The notes beneath the pieces were generated by a model. That model did not search any database and was not told the DNA's origin. It was given only the letters and a program-made list of their open reading frames with translations. A stretch of 64,000 bases of DNA from Thalassobius sp965218685 (GTDB lineage: Bacteria > Pseudomonadota > Alphaproteobacteria > Rhodobacterales > Rhodobacteraceae). Location of the stretch: assembly GCF_965218685.1 (NCBI RefSeq), contig NZ_OZ244657.1, forward strand, positions 620,001-684,000, read 5' to 3'. Each line of letters begins with the position of its first letter. Position 1 is the stretch's first letter. The position numbers were made by a program, and so were the translations under genes. Shown here in pieces: positions 25,387 to 34,455 of this stretch.

Positions 25387-26027
25387 GGGGTCTTATCCTC
25401 GAACATGCACAGATCACGGATCAGGCAGGCGTTACATTTGGGTTTGCGGGCGACACAGGTATAACGTCCGTGCAGGATCATCCAGTGGTGTGCATGCTGC
25501 TGAAAATCGACGGGGATGTGATCCTCGATCGCACGCTCCACTGCAACCACGTCCTTGCCCGGACACACGCCCGAGCGGTTGCCGAACCGGAAAATATGCG
25601 TATCCACGGCCTGCGCAGGATAGTGCCACCACATGTTCAGCACCACATTGGCCGTCTTGCGCCCGACACCGGGCAGCGATTCCAGCGCCGCGCGGGAATT
25701 TGGAACCTCGCCGCCATACTCATCGACCAGAATGCGGGCCATTTTCATCACGTTCTTGGCCTTGTTGCGATAAAGGCCAATGGTCTTGATATGCTCGATC
25801 AGCTGCTCTTCGCCCAGATCCAGCATTTTCTGCGGCGTGTCGGCGATCTTGAACAATTCGGCCGTGGCCTTGTTCACGCCCTTATCCGTCGCCTGGGCCG
25901 AAAGGGCCACGGCCACCACCAGCGTATAGGCGTTCACGTGGTCCAGCTCGCCCTTGGGTTCGGGTTCGCTGTTTTGAAAGCGGGTAAAGATCTCGCGGAT
26001 CGTGTGATAATCAAGCTGCTTTGCCAT
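25383..26027 (-). CDS. nth: Endonuclease III
   Basis: 214 residues from ATG 26027 (MAKQLDYHTIREIF). It is a bifunctional DNA glycosylase/AP lyase that removes oxidised pyrimidines. The helix-hairpin-helix LPGVGRKTANVVLNM contains the catalytic Lys, and the catalytic Asp is in AVDTHIFR. The C-terminal iron-sulfur loop has the exact C-x6-C-x2-C-x5-C spacing (CVARKPKCNACLIRDLC). The open frame extends 37 codons upstream but that part is not Nth-like. Divergent from the Ada-like gene (109 bases apart), and both serve DNA repair. Confidence 0.95.
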   Translation of the reverse strand: MAKQLDYHTIREIFTRFQNSEPEPKGELDHVNAYTLVVAVALSAQATDKGVNKATAELFKIADTPQKMLDLGEEQLIEHIKTIGLYRNKAKNVMKMARILVDEYGGEVPNSRAALESLPGVGRKTANVVLNMWWHYPAQAVDTHIFRFGNRSGVCPGKDVVAVERAIEDHIPVDFQQHAHHWMILHGRYTCVARKPKCNACLIRDLCMFEDKTP

Positions 26028-26136
26028 GCGCCCACCTATGCCCCGGCCTTGCGCGCCGCTCAACCCTTTCCCGCAAGTTTCGGGTCGATATGCCCGCTGT
26101 GCGGCGGTATCGTCGCGCCAAAGGAAAGGGCAACAC

Positions 26137-26970
26137 ATGTCGGATATGGAAGCAGGCTATCACTATCAGGTCATGCGTCGGGCGCTCGATCTGATCGACG
26201 CTGAACCGGGCTTGTCCCTGGCCGATCTGGCCGCGCGGATGGATATGAGCCCCTCGCATTTTCAGCGCCTGTTTTCGCAATGGGTCGGCGTGTCGCCCAA
26301 GCGTTATCAGCAATACCTGACGCTGGACCACGCAAAGACGCTGTTGCAGCAGAATATGACCACGCTTCAGGTCAGCCATTCCGTGGGCTTGTCTGGCAAT
26401 GGCCGATTGCATGACCTGTTCATCCGGTGGGAGGCCATGAGCCCCGGCGACTATGCCCGCGCGGGCGACGGGGTCACGGTGTATTGGGGCTGGTACGACA
26501 GCCCGTTCGATCTGGCGCTGGTTATGGGCACGGACAAGGGCCTGTGCGGGCTGGCCTTCGCCGCCGAAACGGGAACCGAGGCCGCGATGCAGGACATGGT
26601 CAGCCGCTGGCCCAAGGCGAACTTCGTCGAGGACCCGATGCGCCTGAAGCCATGGGTCGATGCGGCCTTTGCGCAAAAAGGCGAGACCCAGCTGCACATG
26701 ATCGGTGCGCCCTTCCAGATCAAGGTATGGGAGGCGCTGCTGCAAATCCCCTCGGGGCAGGTCACGACCTATTCCGAGATTGCACATGCCATCGGCAACC
26801 CCAAGGCCGTCCGCGCTGTCGGCACTGCCGTGGGCCGCAATCCGGTCAGCTGGCTGATCCCCTGCCACCGAGCCTTGCGCAAGTCGGGCGGATTGGGCGG
26901 ATATCACTGGGGTCTGCCAATCAAACGCGCCATGCTGGCCTTTGAAACCGCCCGGGCCGAGGCCCCTTGA
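26137..26970 (+). CDS. Ada-like AraC regulator / methylated-DNA-cysteine methyltransferase
   Basis: 277 residues from ATG 26137, preceded by AGGAAAGGG. The N-terminal ~100 residues form an AraC-type HTH (LADLAARMDMSPSHFQRLFSQWVGVSPKRYQQYL). The C-terminal ~160 residues form an O6-alkylguanine alkyltransferase with the acceptor cysteine in SWLIPCHRALRKSG (Cys about 243) and the DNA-recognition helix region (VTTYSEIAHAIGNPKAVRAVG). The N-terminal zinc-cysteine domain of E. coli Ada that senses methylphosphotriesters is missing, so any autoregulation must work differently. Adjacent to nth. Confidence 0.93.
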   Translation: MSDMEAGYHYQVMRRALDLIDAEPGLSLADLAARMDMSPSHFQRLFSQWVGVSPKRYQQYLTLDHAKTLLQQNMTTLQVSHSVGLSGNGRLHDLFIRWEAMSPGDYARAGDGVTVYWGWYDSPFDLALVMGTDKGLCGLAFAAETGTEAAMQDMVSRWPKANFVEDPMRLKPWVDAAFAQKGETQLHMIGAPFQIKVWEALLQIPSGQVTTYSEIAHAIGNPKAVRAVGTAVGRNPVSWLIPCHRALRKSGGLGGYHWGLPIKRAMLAFETARAEAP

Positions 26971-27104
26971 TCGGGTTTTCATAAGGGGAAACTCATGCGC
27001 GATTTCCCGCCCAGAGTTACACAAACGTGTCTTGGGGGTCGGCTTGGGGCCGCGTATACTGCGGCCAATCCGTATCATCGGACCCTAATAATACGAGGCA
27101 AAAA

Positions 27105-27761
27105 ATGATCCGAGCCAACAAAGCCGTGATGATCCTGTCCGGTACAGCCCTGCTGCTGACCACCGCATGCACCACCCCCGCACATCTCAGCGGCACCGAC
27201 CCCAACAAGAATGCCAAGGAAGGCGCCGTTCTGGGCGGTATCCTGGGCGCTTTTTCGGGCGCGCTGATCGCCAAGGACAAGAAAAAGGGCATGCTGCTGG
27301 GCGGTGTGGCCGGTGCGGCTGCGGGCGGCGCCATCGGTTCCAGTCTGGACAAGCAAGAGGCCGAACTGCGCGACAGCCTGGACGGCCGCGTGCGCATCAT
27401 CAACGAGGGCGACCGTCTGGTCGTGACCCTGCCCCAGGACATCCTGTTCGCCACCGACAGCACCTATGTGCAATCGGTGCTGCGCGACGACCTGCAATCC
27501 GTCGCCGAAAGCCTGAACCGTTACCCGGACACCACGGTGCAGGTGATCGGCCACACCGACAACACCGGCTCGGCCGCGTATAATCAGGATCTCAGCCGGG
27601 GCCGTGCAGCTGCCGTTGCGGATATCCTGATCGGCAATGGCGTGTCCGCGGGCCGCGTTCAGACCATCGGCCGCGGCGAGGACGATCCCGTTGCCTCGAA
27701 CCTCAGCGCCGAAGGTCGTGCCCAAAACCGCCGGGTCGAGATTGTCATCCTGGCAAACTGA
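27105..27761 (+). CDS. OmpA-family lipoprotein with glycine-zipper segment
   Basis: 218 residues from ATG 27105. The lipoprotein signal ends LLLTTAC (Cys about 23), followed by a Gly/Ala-rich zipper (AVLGGILGAFSGALIAKDKKKGMLLGGVAGAAAGGAIGS, ~40-80). A C-terminal OmpA/MotB peptidoglycan-binding domain follows, with VQVIGHTDNTGSAAYNQDLSRGRA and GRGEDDPVASN ... AQNRRVEIVI. It probably tethers the outer membrane to peptidoglycan. It is monocistronic, with a strong terminator just downstream. Confidence 0.93.
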   Translation: MIRANKAVMILSGTALLLTTACTTPAHLSGTDPNKNAKEGAVLGGILGAFSGALIAKDKKKGMLLGGVAGAAAGGAIGSSLDKQEAELRDSLDGRVRIINEGDRLVVTLPQDILFATDSTYVQSVLRDDLQSVAESLNRYPDTTVQVIGHTDNTGSAAYNQDLSRGRAAAVADILIGNGVSAGRVQTIGRGEDDPVASNLSAEGRAQNRRVEIVILAN

Positions 27762-27784
27762 CCCATTATATGGCCAAGTCCACG

Positions 27785-27822
27785 AAACGCCCCGCGTCCC
27801 ACCGGACCGGGGCGTTTTCTTT
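27785..27822 (+). terminator. Rho-independent terminator after OmpA-family lipoprotein gene
   Basis: A 10-bp GC-rich stem (AAACGCCCCG / CGGGGCGTTT, 27785-27817) is extended by an inner GTCC/GGAC pairing past a single bulged base. It is followed by TTTTCTTTTC. Position and form fit a strong intrinsic terminator 24 bases after the stop. Confidence 0.85.
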
Positions 27823-27839
27823 TCTTATGAAAGGCTCCC

Positions 27840-28382
27840 ATGTCTGACCCCAAATTGCTGACCCTATGCGGGTCTTTGCGCAAAACCTCGTTCAACCGAA
27901 AACTTCTGGCCGAGGCCGTCGCCCAGTTCGGCCCCGCCGAAGTCACCGATGCCAATTTGCGCCTGCCGCTTTTCGATGGTGACTTGCAGGCTGAACAAGG
28001 CATCCCGCCCCAAGTGCAAACCCTGGCCCAGCAGATCCTGAACGCCGATGGGATCATCATCTCGTCCCCTGAATACAACAAGGGCATCACCGGGGTGCTG
28101 AAAAACGCTCTGGACTGGATCAGCCGCGTCGAGGGGTCGGTGCTGAAGGACAAACCCGTGGCCCTCATGTCGGCTGCGAACGGCCGCTCGGGCGGAGAGA
28201 CGGCGCAATACATGACCCGCGCCTGCCTGATCCCGCTGCAACCGCGCCTGATCAACGGTCCATTCGTGATGATCGCCAGCGCGTCCAAGGAATTCGAAAG
28301 CGGCAAGCTTGAAAACGAGCGCTACGTGGCCAATGTCGCCGCGCTGATGCAAGCATTGAAGACCGAGATCATCCGCAGTTAA
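27840..28382 (+). CDS. NADPH-dependent FMN reductase family protein
   Basis: 180 residues of the flavodoxin-like FMN_red family. The phosphate-binding loop is LCGSLRKTSFNRKLLAEA (about 8-25) and the flavin-stacking region is ISSPEYNKGITGVLKNALDWISR (about 76-98), which is diagnostic. Such enzymes reduce FMN, quinones or chromate with NAD(P)H in the cytoplasm. It begins 18 bases after the upstream terminator and its stop overlaps the convergent VOC gene by four bases. The physiological substrate is unknown. Confidence 0.9.
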   Translation: MSDPKLLTLCGSLRKTSFNRKLLAEAVAQFGPAEVTDANLRLPLFDGDLQAEQGIPPQVQTLAQQILNADGIIISSPEYNKGITGVLKNALDWISRVEGSVLKDKPVALMSAANGRSGGETAQYMTRACLIPLQPRLINGPFVMIASASKEFESGKLENERYVANVAALMQALKTEIIRS

Positions 28383-28777
28383 GCCTCGTTCGAGACCTCG
28401 ATCAGGTTCTGGTCGGGATCGCGCAGATACAGGCTGAGGATCGGCCCCGTCGCGCCTGACCGGCGCACTGGGCCTTCCAGAACCTCGATTTCATGGTCCG
28501 CGAAATGGGCCAGCCAAACCTCAAGCGGCGTATCGCTAAGAAAACACAGATCAGCCGATCCGGGCGTTGCGCGATGAGCCTTGGGTTCGAACTCGGCGCC
28601 CTGCTGATGCAGGTTGATCTTTTGTTGGCCGAAACTCAGCGCCCAGCGGGTGCCGCCATCTGCGGCCTGAAACGCGTGCGCCTGCATTCCAAGAACTGAT
28701 TGATAGAACCGGATCGAGGCATCCATGTCCGCAACCGTCAGTACCAGGTGATCCAATGTTTTCAGCTTGGGTGTCAT
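28379..28777 (-). CDS. VOC-superfamily (glyoxalase/dioxygenase fold) protein
   Basis: 132 residues from ATG 28777. One VOC module pair: TLDHLVLTVADMDASIRFYQSVLGM at the start and ILSLYLRDPDQNLIEVSNE at the end, which supply the usual His and Glu metal ligands. Small VOC proteins of this kind include lactoylglutathione lyase-like enzymes and antibiotic resistance proteins, and specificity cannot be judged. The much longer open frame upstream (to 29383) is antisense to the acyl-CoA dehydratase gene and is not real. Confidence 0.85.
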   Translation of the reverse strand: MTPKLKTLDHLVLTVADMDASIRFYQSVLGMQAHAFQAADGGTRWALSFGQQKINLHQQGAEFEPKAHRATPGSADLCFLSDTPLEVWLAHFADHEIEVLEGPVRRSGATGPILSLYLRDPDQNLIEVSNEA

Positions 28778-28819
28778 TTCTCGATTGCCCCTTGGCCCCT
28801 TGGTTTCTACGCTTTGCCC

Positions 28820-29623
28820 ATGCAAGAAGACGTCCTGACCCAAACCCGCCAAAGCGATGTGATGGACCCGGCCCGCGCCCGGGCGCTTGAGGCTACATTG
28901 GACCTGCCGGTCACGATAGGCCAAGGCGACACGCTGCCGCCCTTTTTCCACCAGATCTATTTCTGGGCGCCGCAGCCACCCGAAAACCTTGGCCGCGACG
29001 GGCATCCCCGGACCGGGCTGGACCTGATCCCCGACCTGGGTCTTCCGCGGCGCATGTGGGCGGGCGGACGGCTGGAATTTCACGGCCCCCTGCACGCCGG
29101 CACCCCGGCTGAAAAGCTGACCACACTTGAAAGTGTCACCCGCAAAGAAGGTCGCACTGGCCCACTGGGCTTTGTGACGCTTCGGCACGAGATTATCCAG
29201 GCCGGGCTGACTCGCGTCACTGAATGGCAGGATCTGGTCTATCGCCAAGATCCCAACCCGGCCGCGCCCAAGCCTGCGCTGCCCCAGGCGCCGCGCGGGG
29301 AAACTGCCAGCCAGACCTTCGATTTCAATCCAACGCTGCTGTTCCGATACTCGGCGCTGACGTTCAACGGGCACCGCATTCACTATGACGTGCCCTATGC
29401 GCGATCAGTCGAGGGCTATGACGATCTGGTCACCCATGGGCCGTTATTGGCGCAGCTTCTGATGCTGTTCGCCCAGCGGCAATTAGGGGAGCTGCGGCGG
29501 TTCAGCTTCCGAGCGACCGCGCCGCTGACACTTCCGCATTCGGCCACTTTGTGCATGAAGGGGTCGCAGATGTGGGTGCGCGGCCCGGACGGTCAGATGC
29601 ATATGAGCGCCGAGGCGCACTAG
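28820..29623 (+). CDS. MaoC/HTD2-like acyl-CoA dehydratase (mesaconyl-C4-CoA hydratase-like)
   Basis: 267 residues from ATG 28820. It is a two-hotdog protein of the FAS1-type dehydratase / HTD2 / mesaconyl-CoA hydratase family. The N-terminal half contains PPFFHQIYFWAPQPPENLGRDGHP and RMWAGGRLEFHGPL. The C-terminal half carries the hydratase-like FRYSALTFNGHRIHYDVPYA and the HGPLLAQLLM helix. Such proteins hydrate 2-enoyl-CoA or mesaconyl-type thioesters. Reaction and pathway here are uncertain, since no other CoA-ester genes are nearby. Its stop overlaps the convergent transporter by four bases. Confidence 0.82.
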   Translation: MQEDVLTQTRQSDVMDPARARALEATLDLPVTIGQGDTLPPFFHQIYFWAPQPPENLGRDGHPRTGLDLIPDLGLPRRMWAGGRLEFHGPLHAGTPAEKLTTLESVTRKEGRTGPLGFVTLRHEIIQAGLTRVTEWQDLVYRQDPNPAAPKPALPQAPRGETASQTFDFNPTLLFRYSALTFNGHRIHYDVPYARSVEGYDDLVTHGPLLAQLLMLFAQRQLGELRRFSFRATAPLTLPHSATLCMKGSQMWVRGPDGQMHMSAEAH

Positions 29624-30483
29624 CTGGCGCTCCGCTCGCGCCAGAAGGTAAACAGACCGGCGGCCACGATCAGCAATGCGCCAATCACCACGTTGGTGTG
29701 GATCGCTTCGCCAAAGGCGGCGACACCCAGCGCCGAGGCGAACACCAGCTGCAAGAAGGCGAAAGGCTGGACCGAGCTGGCCTCGGCCACTTCATAGCAG
29801 CGGATCAGCAGGAAATGCCCCAACGCGCCCGAGATGCACAGAATCACCATCCAAATCCAATCGTCGCCAGTCATCGGCTCCCAATACCAGATACCGACGG
29901 CGGTCATTGCCACCATCCCCGTGGTCCCGGTCCAGAAAAAACTGGTGGCCGCGCTGTCCTTGCGCGCCGCAAAGCGGGTCGTCAGCCCATAAACCGCGAA
30001 CATCAACGCTGACAGCAACGGAATCACCGCCTTGGGGTCAAACACCCCCACTCCGGGCTGCAGAATGATCAGGATGCCAACGAAACCAACCCCGATCGCC
30101 AGCCAGCGACGCCACCCGACTTTCTCGCCCAGAACGGGCCCCGAAAGCGCGGCAATCATCAGCGGGTAGCAGGCGAAAACGGCGTGACTTTCGACTAGGC
30201 CCAGAACGGTAAACCCCCAAACAGCCACGCAAATCTCGGCCACCAGAAGAACGCCCCTGAAGGTCTGCAACAAGGGTTGCGAGGTCGCAGCGGCCTGCCT
30301 GACGCCGCCAGCCCTGCGCGCACCCACGGCGACCACGAAAGCCGCAAAGAACCAATAGCGGATCATTACCACCATCAGCGTGTTATACTCGCCCGCCAAA
30401 TGGCGCGAGATGCCATCCTGCATCGCGAAGACAAAGGTCGTCGCGATCATCAGCATGATGCCCAGGCGCGTGTTGCGTTCCAC
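29620..30483 (-). CDS. DMT-superfamily (EamA) transporter
   Basis: 287 residues with ten hydrophobic segments in two repeated EamA halves (about 5-140 and 150-280). The pattern TFVFAMQDGISRHLAGEYN ends in the typical first-repeat loop, and VQPFAFLQLVFASALGVAAFGE marks the second-repeat helix. Members export amino acids, metabolites or nucleotide sugars; substrate unknown. It is directly followed upstream by the mnmD stop (0-base gap), so the two are probably cotranscribed, although no functional link is evident. Confidence 0.88.
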   Translation of the reverse strand: MERNTRLGIMLMIATTFVFAMQDGISRHLAGEYNTLMVVMIRYWFFAAFVVAVGARRAGGVRQAAATSQPLLQTFRGVLLVAEICVAVWGFTVLGLVESHAVFACYPLMIAALSGPVLGEKVGWRRWLAIGVGFVGILIILQPGVGVFDPKAVIPLLSALMFAVYGLTTRFAARKDSAATSFFWTGTTGMVAMTAVGIWYWEPMTGDDWIWMVILCISGALGHFLLIRCYEVAEASSVQPFAFLQLVFASALGVAAFGEAIHTNVVIGALLIVAAGLFTFWRERSAS

Positions 30484-31152
30484 TCAGCTGCTCCTCTGGG
30501 CGACGGTCATGTGGCGCTTGCGGCCATACCCAGTGCGGCGCTCGACCTCGAAACCCGCATCGGCCAGCCCGCGGCGTACAAAGCCGGCGGCAGTATAAGT
30601 CGCTGCGGTCCCGCCGGGGGCCGTGTGGTCATGGACCGCCTGCATCAGCGCGGGATCCCACAGCTCGGGGTTCTTGGCGGGTGAAAACCCGTCCAGAAAC
30701 CACGCATCCGCCACGCCATCCCACGCGGGCAAAGTCTGCCGCGCATCGCCCACGATCATCCGAAACTCCAACCCTGGCAGCGAGAGTCGTTTAGCAGGCC
30801 AATGCGGCGCAAATTCCTGCGGCAGCGCCCCCAGTTCGTGAAACGCCTCTTGCGCGCGGATCATCTCGGGGCCGGTCATGGGATATGCCTCGAACGTGGT
30901 GAAATTCAGCGTACCGGTCTGGCCACTGTCACGCCACGCCTTCACTGCCGCCAGCAGGTTCAGCCCCGTGCCGAACCCAAGCTCGGCAATATGAAACCCA
31001 TCGCAAAACCTGTCCGGCAGGGTGTTTCCGTTCAGGAAAACATAGTTGGTTTCGGCCAGACCATTCTCGAGACTGAAATAAGGATCGTCAAAACGGGTCG
31101 AGACGGGAATACCGCCCTCCCGCCACTCAAGTTCGGCGCGCTGGTCTTGCAT
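30484..31152 (-). CDS. mnmD: tRNA (5-methylaminomethyl-2-thiouridine34)-methyltransferase MnmD
   Basis: 222 residues corresponding to the N-terminal half of E. coli MnmC. SAM-binding motif HIAELGFGTGLNLLAAVKAW (about 54-73), then FTTFEAYPMTGPEMIRAQ, and the DUF752 motif VADAWFLDGFSPAKNPELWDP (about 148-168). It methylates nm5s2U to mnm5s2U at the tRNA wobble position. Here it is a stand-alone protein, divergent from a separate FAD oxidoreductase that resembles the other MnmC half. The four-base spacing pattern suggests coexpression with the downstream DMT transporter. Confidence 0.92.
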   Translation of the reverse strand: MQDQRAELEWREGGIPVSTRFDDPYFSLENGLAETNYVFLNGNTLPDRFCDGFHIAELGFGTGLNLLAAVKAWRDSGQTGTLNFTTFEAYPMTGPEMIRAQEAFHELGALPQEFAPHWPAKRLSLPGLEFRMIVGDARQTLPAWDGVADAWFLDGFSPAKNPELWDPALMQAVHDHTAPGGTAATYTAAGFVRRGLADAGFEVERRTGYGRKRHMTVAQRSS

Positions 31153-31216
31153 CCGCTGATCCCTTAGAAAGCCGGTGAAAACGCGCCGAGAATGCAGAGA
31201 GCCGAGGGAAATGGCA

Positions 31217-32251
31217 ATGGTAGATGTGACCGTTTACGGGGCCGGGATCTTTGGACTGTCCGTCGCATGGGCCTGCGTGCAGCGCGGCGCAAAAGTTCAG
31301 GTGATCGACCCGCATGGCCCCGGTGCCGGCAGCAGCGGAGGCCTGGTCGGCGCCCTGGCCCCGCACGTTCCCGAGAACTGGAACGAAAAGAAGCAATTCC
31401 AGTTCGAAAGCCTGATCATGGCAGAAAAGTACTGGGCCGATGTGAGTGAAACAGGCGGGAAAAGCAGCGGATATGCCCGGCTGGGACGGCTGCAACCCAT
31501 CGCGGACCCGCGCGCACTTGAGCTTGCCCGCGCCCGCATAACCAGCTCTGCGGAGCTGTGGCAGGGCCAGGCCGACTGGCAAGTGATGCCTGCCGATGAA
31601 GGCGCCGATTGGGCGCCGTTCAGCTCCACGGGATGGTTGATCCGCGATACGCTCAGCGCCCGAATGCATCCCCGAATGGCCTGCGCGGCGCTGGTCGCGG
31701 CGTTGCAGGCGAAGGGCGCGGCGATTCTGTCCGACGGTTCTGCCCAGGGTCACGTCCTTTGGGCCTGCGGTGTTGCCGACCTCGAGCGGATATCGGCGAC
31801 CCGGCCGCGCGCGTTTGGCAACGGGGTGAAAGGCCAGGCTGCGCTGCTACAACTGGACCGCCGCGACCTTCCCCAGCTTTACGCAGACGCTGTCCATATC
31901 GTGCCCCATGCCGATGGCACCGTCGCCATCGGCTCGACCAGCGAGCGTGACTATGACGCCCCGAACACAACGGACGCTCAGCTGGACGACGTCCTGATCC
32001 GCGCGCGCGCTGCCGTGCCCGCGCTTGAGGACGCCGCGGTGCTAGAGCGCTGGGCAGGCGTCCGCCCCCGCGCGCGATCGCGTGCTCCGGTTCTTGGTCG
32101 GCACCCTCTGAACCCTGCGCATTTCATTGCGAACGGCGGCTTCAAGATCGGCTTCGGCATGGCGCCGAAAGTTGGGGAAGTCATGGCCGATCTGATATTG
32201 AACGACCATGACGCCATTCCCGAAGGTTTTAAGCCCGAGGCAAGTTTCTGA
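31217..32251 (+). CDS. FAD-dependent oxidoreductase, MnmC C-domain-like
   Basis: 344 residues from ATG 31217 (GAGGGAA 8 bases upstream; ATG 31211 is too close to it). The FAD fold begins with TVYGAGIFGLSVAWACVQRGAKVQVID. The C-terminal DAO signature WAGVRPRARSRAPVLG and the FGMAPKVGEV end follow. Its divergence from mnmD suggests that it supplies the MnmC(o)-type oxidation of cmnm5s2U to nm5s2U. The match is to the DAO family with MnmC-like features, so a different amino-acid oxidase role remains possible. Confidence 0.85.
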   Translation: MVDVTVYGAGIFGLSVAWACVQRGAKVQVIDPHGPGAGSSGGLVGALAPHVPENWNEKKQFQFESLIMAEKYWADVSETGGKSSGYARLGRLQPIADPRALELARARITSSAELWQGQADWQVMPADEGADWAPFSSTGWLIRDTLSARMHPRMACAALVAALQAKGAAILSDGSAQGHVLWACGVADLERISATRPRAFGNGVKGQAALLQLDRRDLPQLYADAVHIVPHADGTVAIGSTSERDYDAPNTTDAQLDDVLIRARAAVPALEDAAVLERWAGVRPRARSRAPVLGRHPLNPAHFIANGGFKIGFGMAPKVGEVMADLILNDHDAIPEGFKPEASF

Positions 32252-32354
32252 CCACGTCGCCCGCCTTGGGCCGGTCGAACAAGCGTCGATGCTTACCGTC
32301 GGCGGGACTGCCGTGACAGAAGACCCTGATTCTGGTTAACGACACCTTGAGAAA

Positions 32355-34298
32355 TCACTGAACGGGGATCGTCGCGCCCGTCAGCTCGGCGCTGAACGGC
32401 ACAGGGTGGGGCGCCTTTCCCAACCGAGCGCGATAAACAGGCAGCGATTCCGCCACGCGCATCACATAGTTCTGCGTCTCGGTGAATGGGATTTTCTCGA
32501 TCCAGTCGATCACGTCGACATTGCCGTTTCGCGGGTCTCCGAACCGTTCAATCCATTGCTCAGGGCGACCGGGTCCGGCATTGTAACCCGCTGAAATCAT
32601 GACGATATTCCCGTCAAATTTCTCGGCCAGGGTTTGCAGGTAAGTGCTGCCAAGAATGGCGTTATAACCCCAATCGCTCAGGACTTTGGCGGGCTCATGT
32701 TCAACCCCCAGACCTTGGGCGACCTGCCGCGCGGTGCCGGGCATCAGCTGCATCAGACCCTGCGCCCCGGCGCCGCTGATCACCTGTGGATCAAACTCGC
32801 TTTCGCGGCGGGCGATGGACAGGGCCAGTTCCATCGGAACGGGCAGGTTCAGACGCTGCATCGGGTGCAGGGCGTAATACGGTCCCGGCAAGGTCACTCC
32901 GGTCTGCGCGGCCGTTTTGGCGATCATCACCTGCAGGTGCGGCTCTTTCAGATCAATGGCCATCTGCCCCAACTGGGCCACCCCTTCAGCATCCAGCCCG
33001 GCGGCCAGGTGGCGGAAGAACTGTTCAGCCAGGGACAATTCGCCAGCGTTCAGGGCCAGTATTCCGGCCTGAAACACGCCCGAACGGGCAAAGCTGGCCT
33101 GCCGCCAATCGGCGGGGGTTTGTCCGCCCGCCAGGCTTTCATCAAAGGGCACGCCGCCCCGTTCCGCTGCAAGAAGGCCATAGAAACTGGTCTGGTACTG
33201 TGCGCCCTCGGCATAGGCGGCCTGGGCGGCCTCGGCATTGCCCATGGCCTCTTGCGCGCGCCCAATCCAGTACCCGGCACGGCCCAGAGAGATGGGTGTT
33301 TCAACCGCAGAACGGAAGCGCTGGAAATGGTCCAGTGCGCGTTGGGGCTCGTTCAGATAGCGGACAGACAGATACCCCGAAAGCCATTCAAGATCCGCAT
33401 AGCCATAGCCATCAGCGGGGGTCATGAAATGAGCGTGAGCAACCTGGTAGGCTTGAAGATACTGACCGTCCCGCATCAGATCGCGGACCAGATACCGGCG
33501 CCAGCCTGCCCAGCGGGCCGGTTGCCCCAGAGCCGATGCGGAACGACTTTGCGAGATTACAAGCTTTGCCGCGTCCGACGTACGTCCCTTGCGGACGCGC
33601 CATTGAAACCTTTCGTAGGCCAAGCCGGGGTCGTCACGCAGTCGCGCGGGCACAGCGCTGATCAGCCCGTCCACGCCCTTGGCCTGTTTTCGCAGCCCCA
33701 TGCGCGCTTTGGCCAGCGCCTGCCAGCCGTCATCGACCAGCGGTAACATCAAGGCCGCATCCCCGCGCAAATTGCGCCACAGAGCCATGTCCAGGCGGGC
33801 CTCGTGATGGGGTCGCAAAAGCGCTTCGTATTGCGCGATCAACGCCTTGTGCGAATCTGCGTCCAGATCCATTTCCTGCCAGGCCTTGATTAGCATCGTG
33901 TCAGGGGATTGCCCCTGCGCCTGCATCGTTTGGGCCAATGCCAACACTCCCGCCCCGGTCTGGGGCGGTCCGAACTTGAACAACGCCTGCACCTGGGTCG
34001 GGTCTGCCTGCTCCAGTCCGGCCTCGGCCCGCTTGCGCATCAATGCCAGTCCGGGCCAGTCAGGATGGTTTTTCAGAAACGAAAGTACTTCGGGCAGCGT
34101 GCCCTCGCCACTGCGCAGCCTGGTCCATGAAATCAGGCTCAGGGCGGCCGGGCCCGCACGCTCGGCGATGGCAGCAGCGTTCTGCCAATTCCCGTCGCGC
34201 GCTGCCGACAAAGCGCTGGCAAGCGGTTTCGGACCCTCGGCAAAACCGGGGGAAACAGACAGGCAAATGACTAAAAACAGGGCAAAATCGCGGAACAT
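32355..34298 (-). CDS. slt: Soluble lytic murein transglycosylase
   Basis: 647 residues from ATG 34298, which encodes a signal peptide (MFRDFALFLVICLSVSPGFA). The open frame extends upstream to 34709 but that part overlaps dapA and is not real. The large N-terminal alpha-superhelix (~20-450) matches the U-domain of Slt70, and the C-terminal catalytic domain has ARRESEFDPQVISGAGAQGLMQLMPGTA with the catalytic Glu. The family motif AGYNAGPGRPEQW follows. It cleaves the glycan strand to 1,6-anhydroMurNAc. Divergent from dapA, both linked to peptidoglycan. Confidence 0.94.
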   Translation of the reverse strand: MFRDFALFLVICLSVSPGFAEGPKPLASALSAARDGNWQNAAAIAERAGPAALSLISWTRLRSGEGTLPEVLSFLKNHPDWPGLALMRKRAEAGLEQADPTQVQALFKFGPPQTGAGVLALAQTMQAQGQSPDTMLIKAWQEMDLDADSHKALIAQYEALLRPHHEARLDMALWRNLRGDAALMLPLVDDGWQALAKARMGLRKQAKGVDGLISAVPARLRDDPGLAYERFQWRVRKGRTSDAAKLVISQSRSASALGQPARWAGWRRYLVRDLMRDGQYLQAYQVAHAHFMTPADGYGYADLEWLSGYLSVRYLNEPQRALDHFQRFRSAVETPISLGRAGYWIGRAQEAMGNAEAAQAAYAEGAQYQTSFYGLLAAERGGVPFDESLAGGQTPADWRQASFARSGVFQAGILALNAGELSLAEQFFRHLAAGLDAEGVAQLGQMAIDLKEPHLQVMIAKTAAQTGVTLPGPYYALHPMQRLNLPVPMELALSIARRESEFDPQVISGAGAQGLMQLMPGTARQVAQGLGVEHEPAKVLSDWGYNAILGSTYLQTLAEKFDGNIVMISAGYNAGPGRPEQWIERFGDPRNGNVDVIDWIEKIPFTETQNYVMRVAESLPVYRARLGKAPHPVPFSAELTGATIPVQ

Positions 34299-34455
34299 CT
34301 CTTGCCTTTGTGAAGGAACAGAGGATAGACAACCCAAGCTTAATCCCGCGCCATACCGCCTGCAAATCACGAAGATGGCAGTTTCCCGGTTTGCGCGAAG
34401 GGTTGCCTGTTTTTTCTCCGGGTCTCTACCCGCCTCAACGCGAAAGGAGCGTGTC

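Noticed and set aside
28778..29383. Upstream in-frame extension of the VOC gene (28379-28777)
   Set aside because: It is antisense to the acyl-CoA dehydratase gene and lacks homology; the VOC domain starts at ATG 28777.
33847..34455. Upstream in-frame extension of dapA
   Set aside because: The extension runs through the slt gene on the opposite strand; dapA has a strong ribosome-binding site and the standard N-terminus at 34456.
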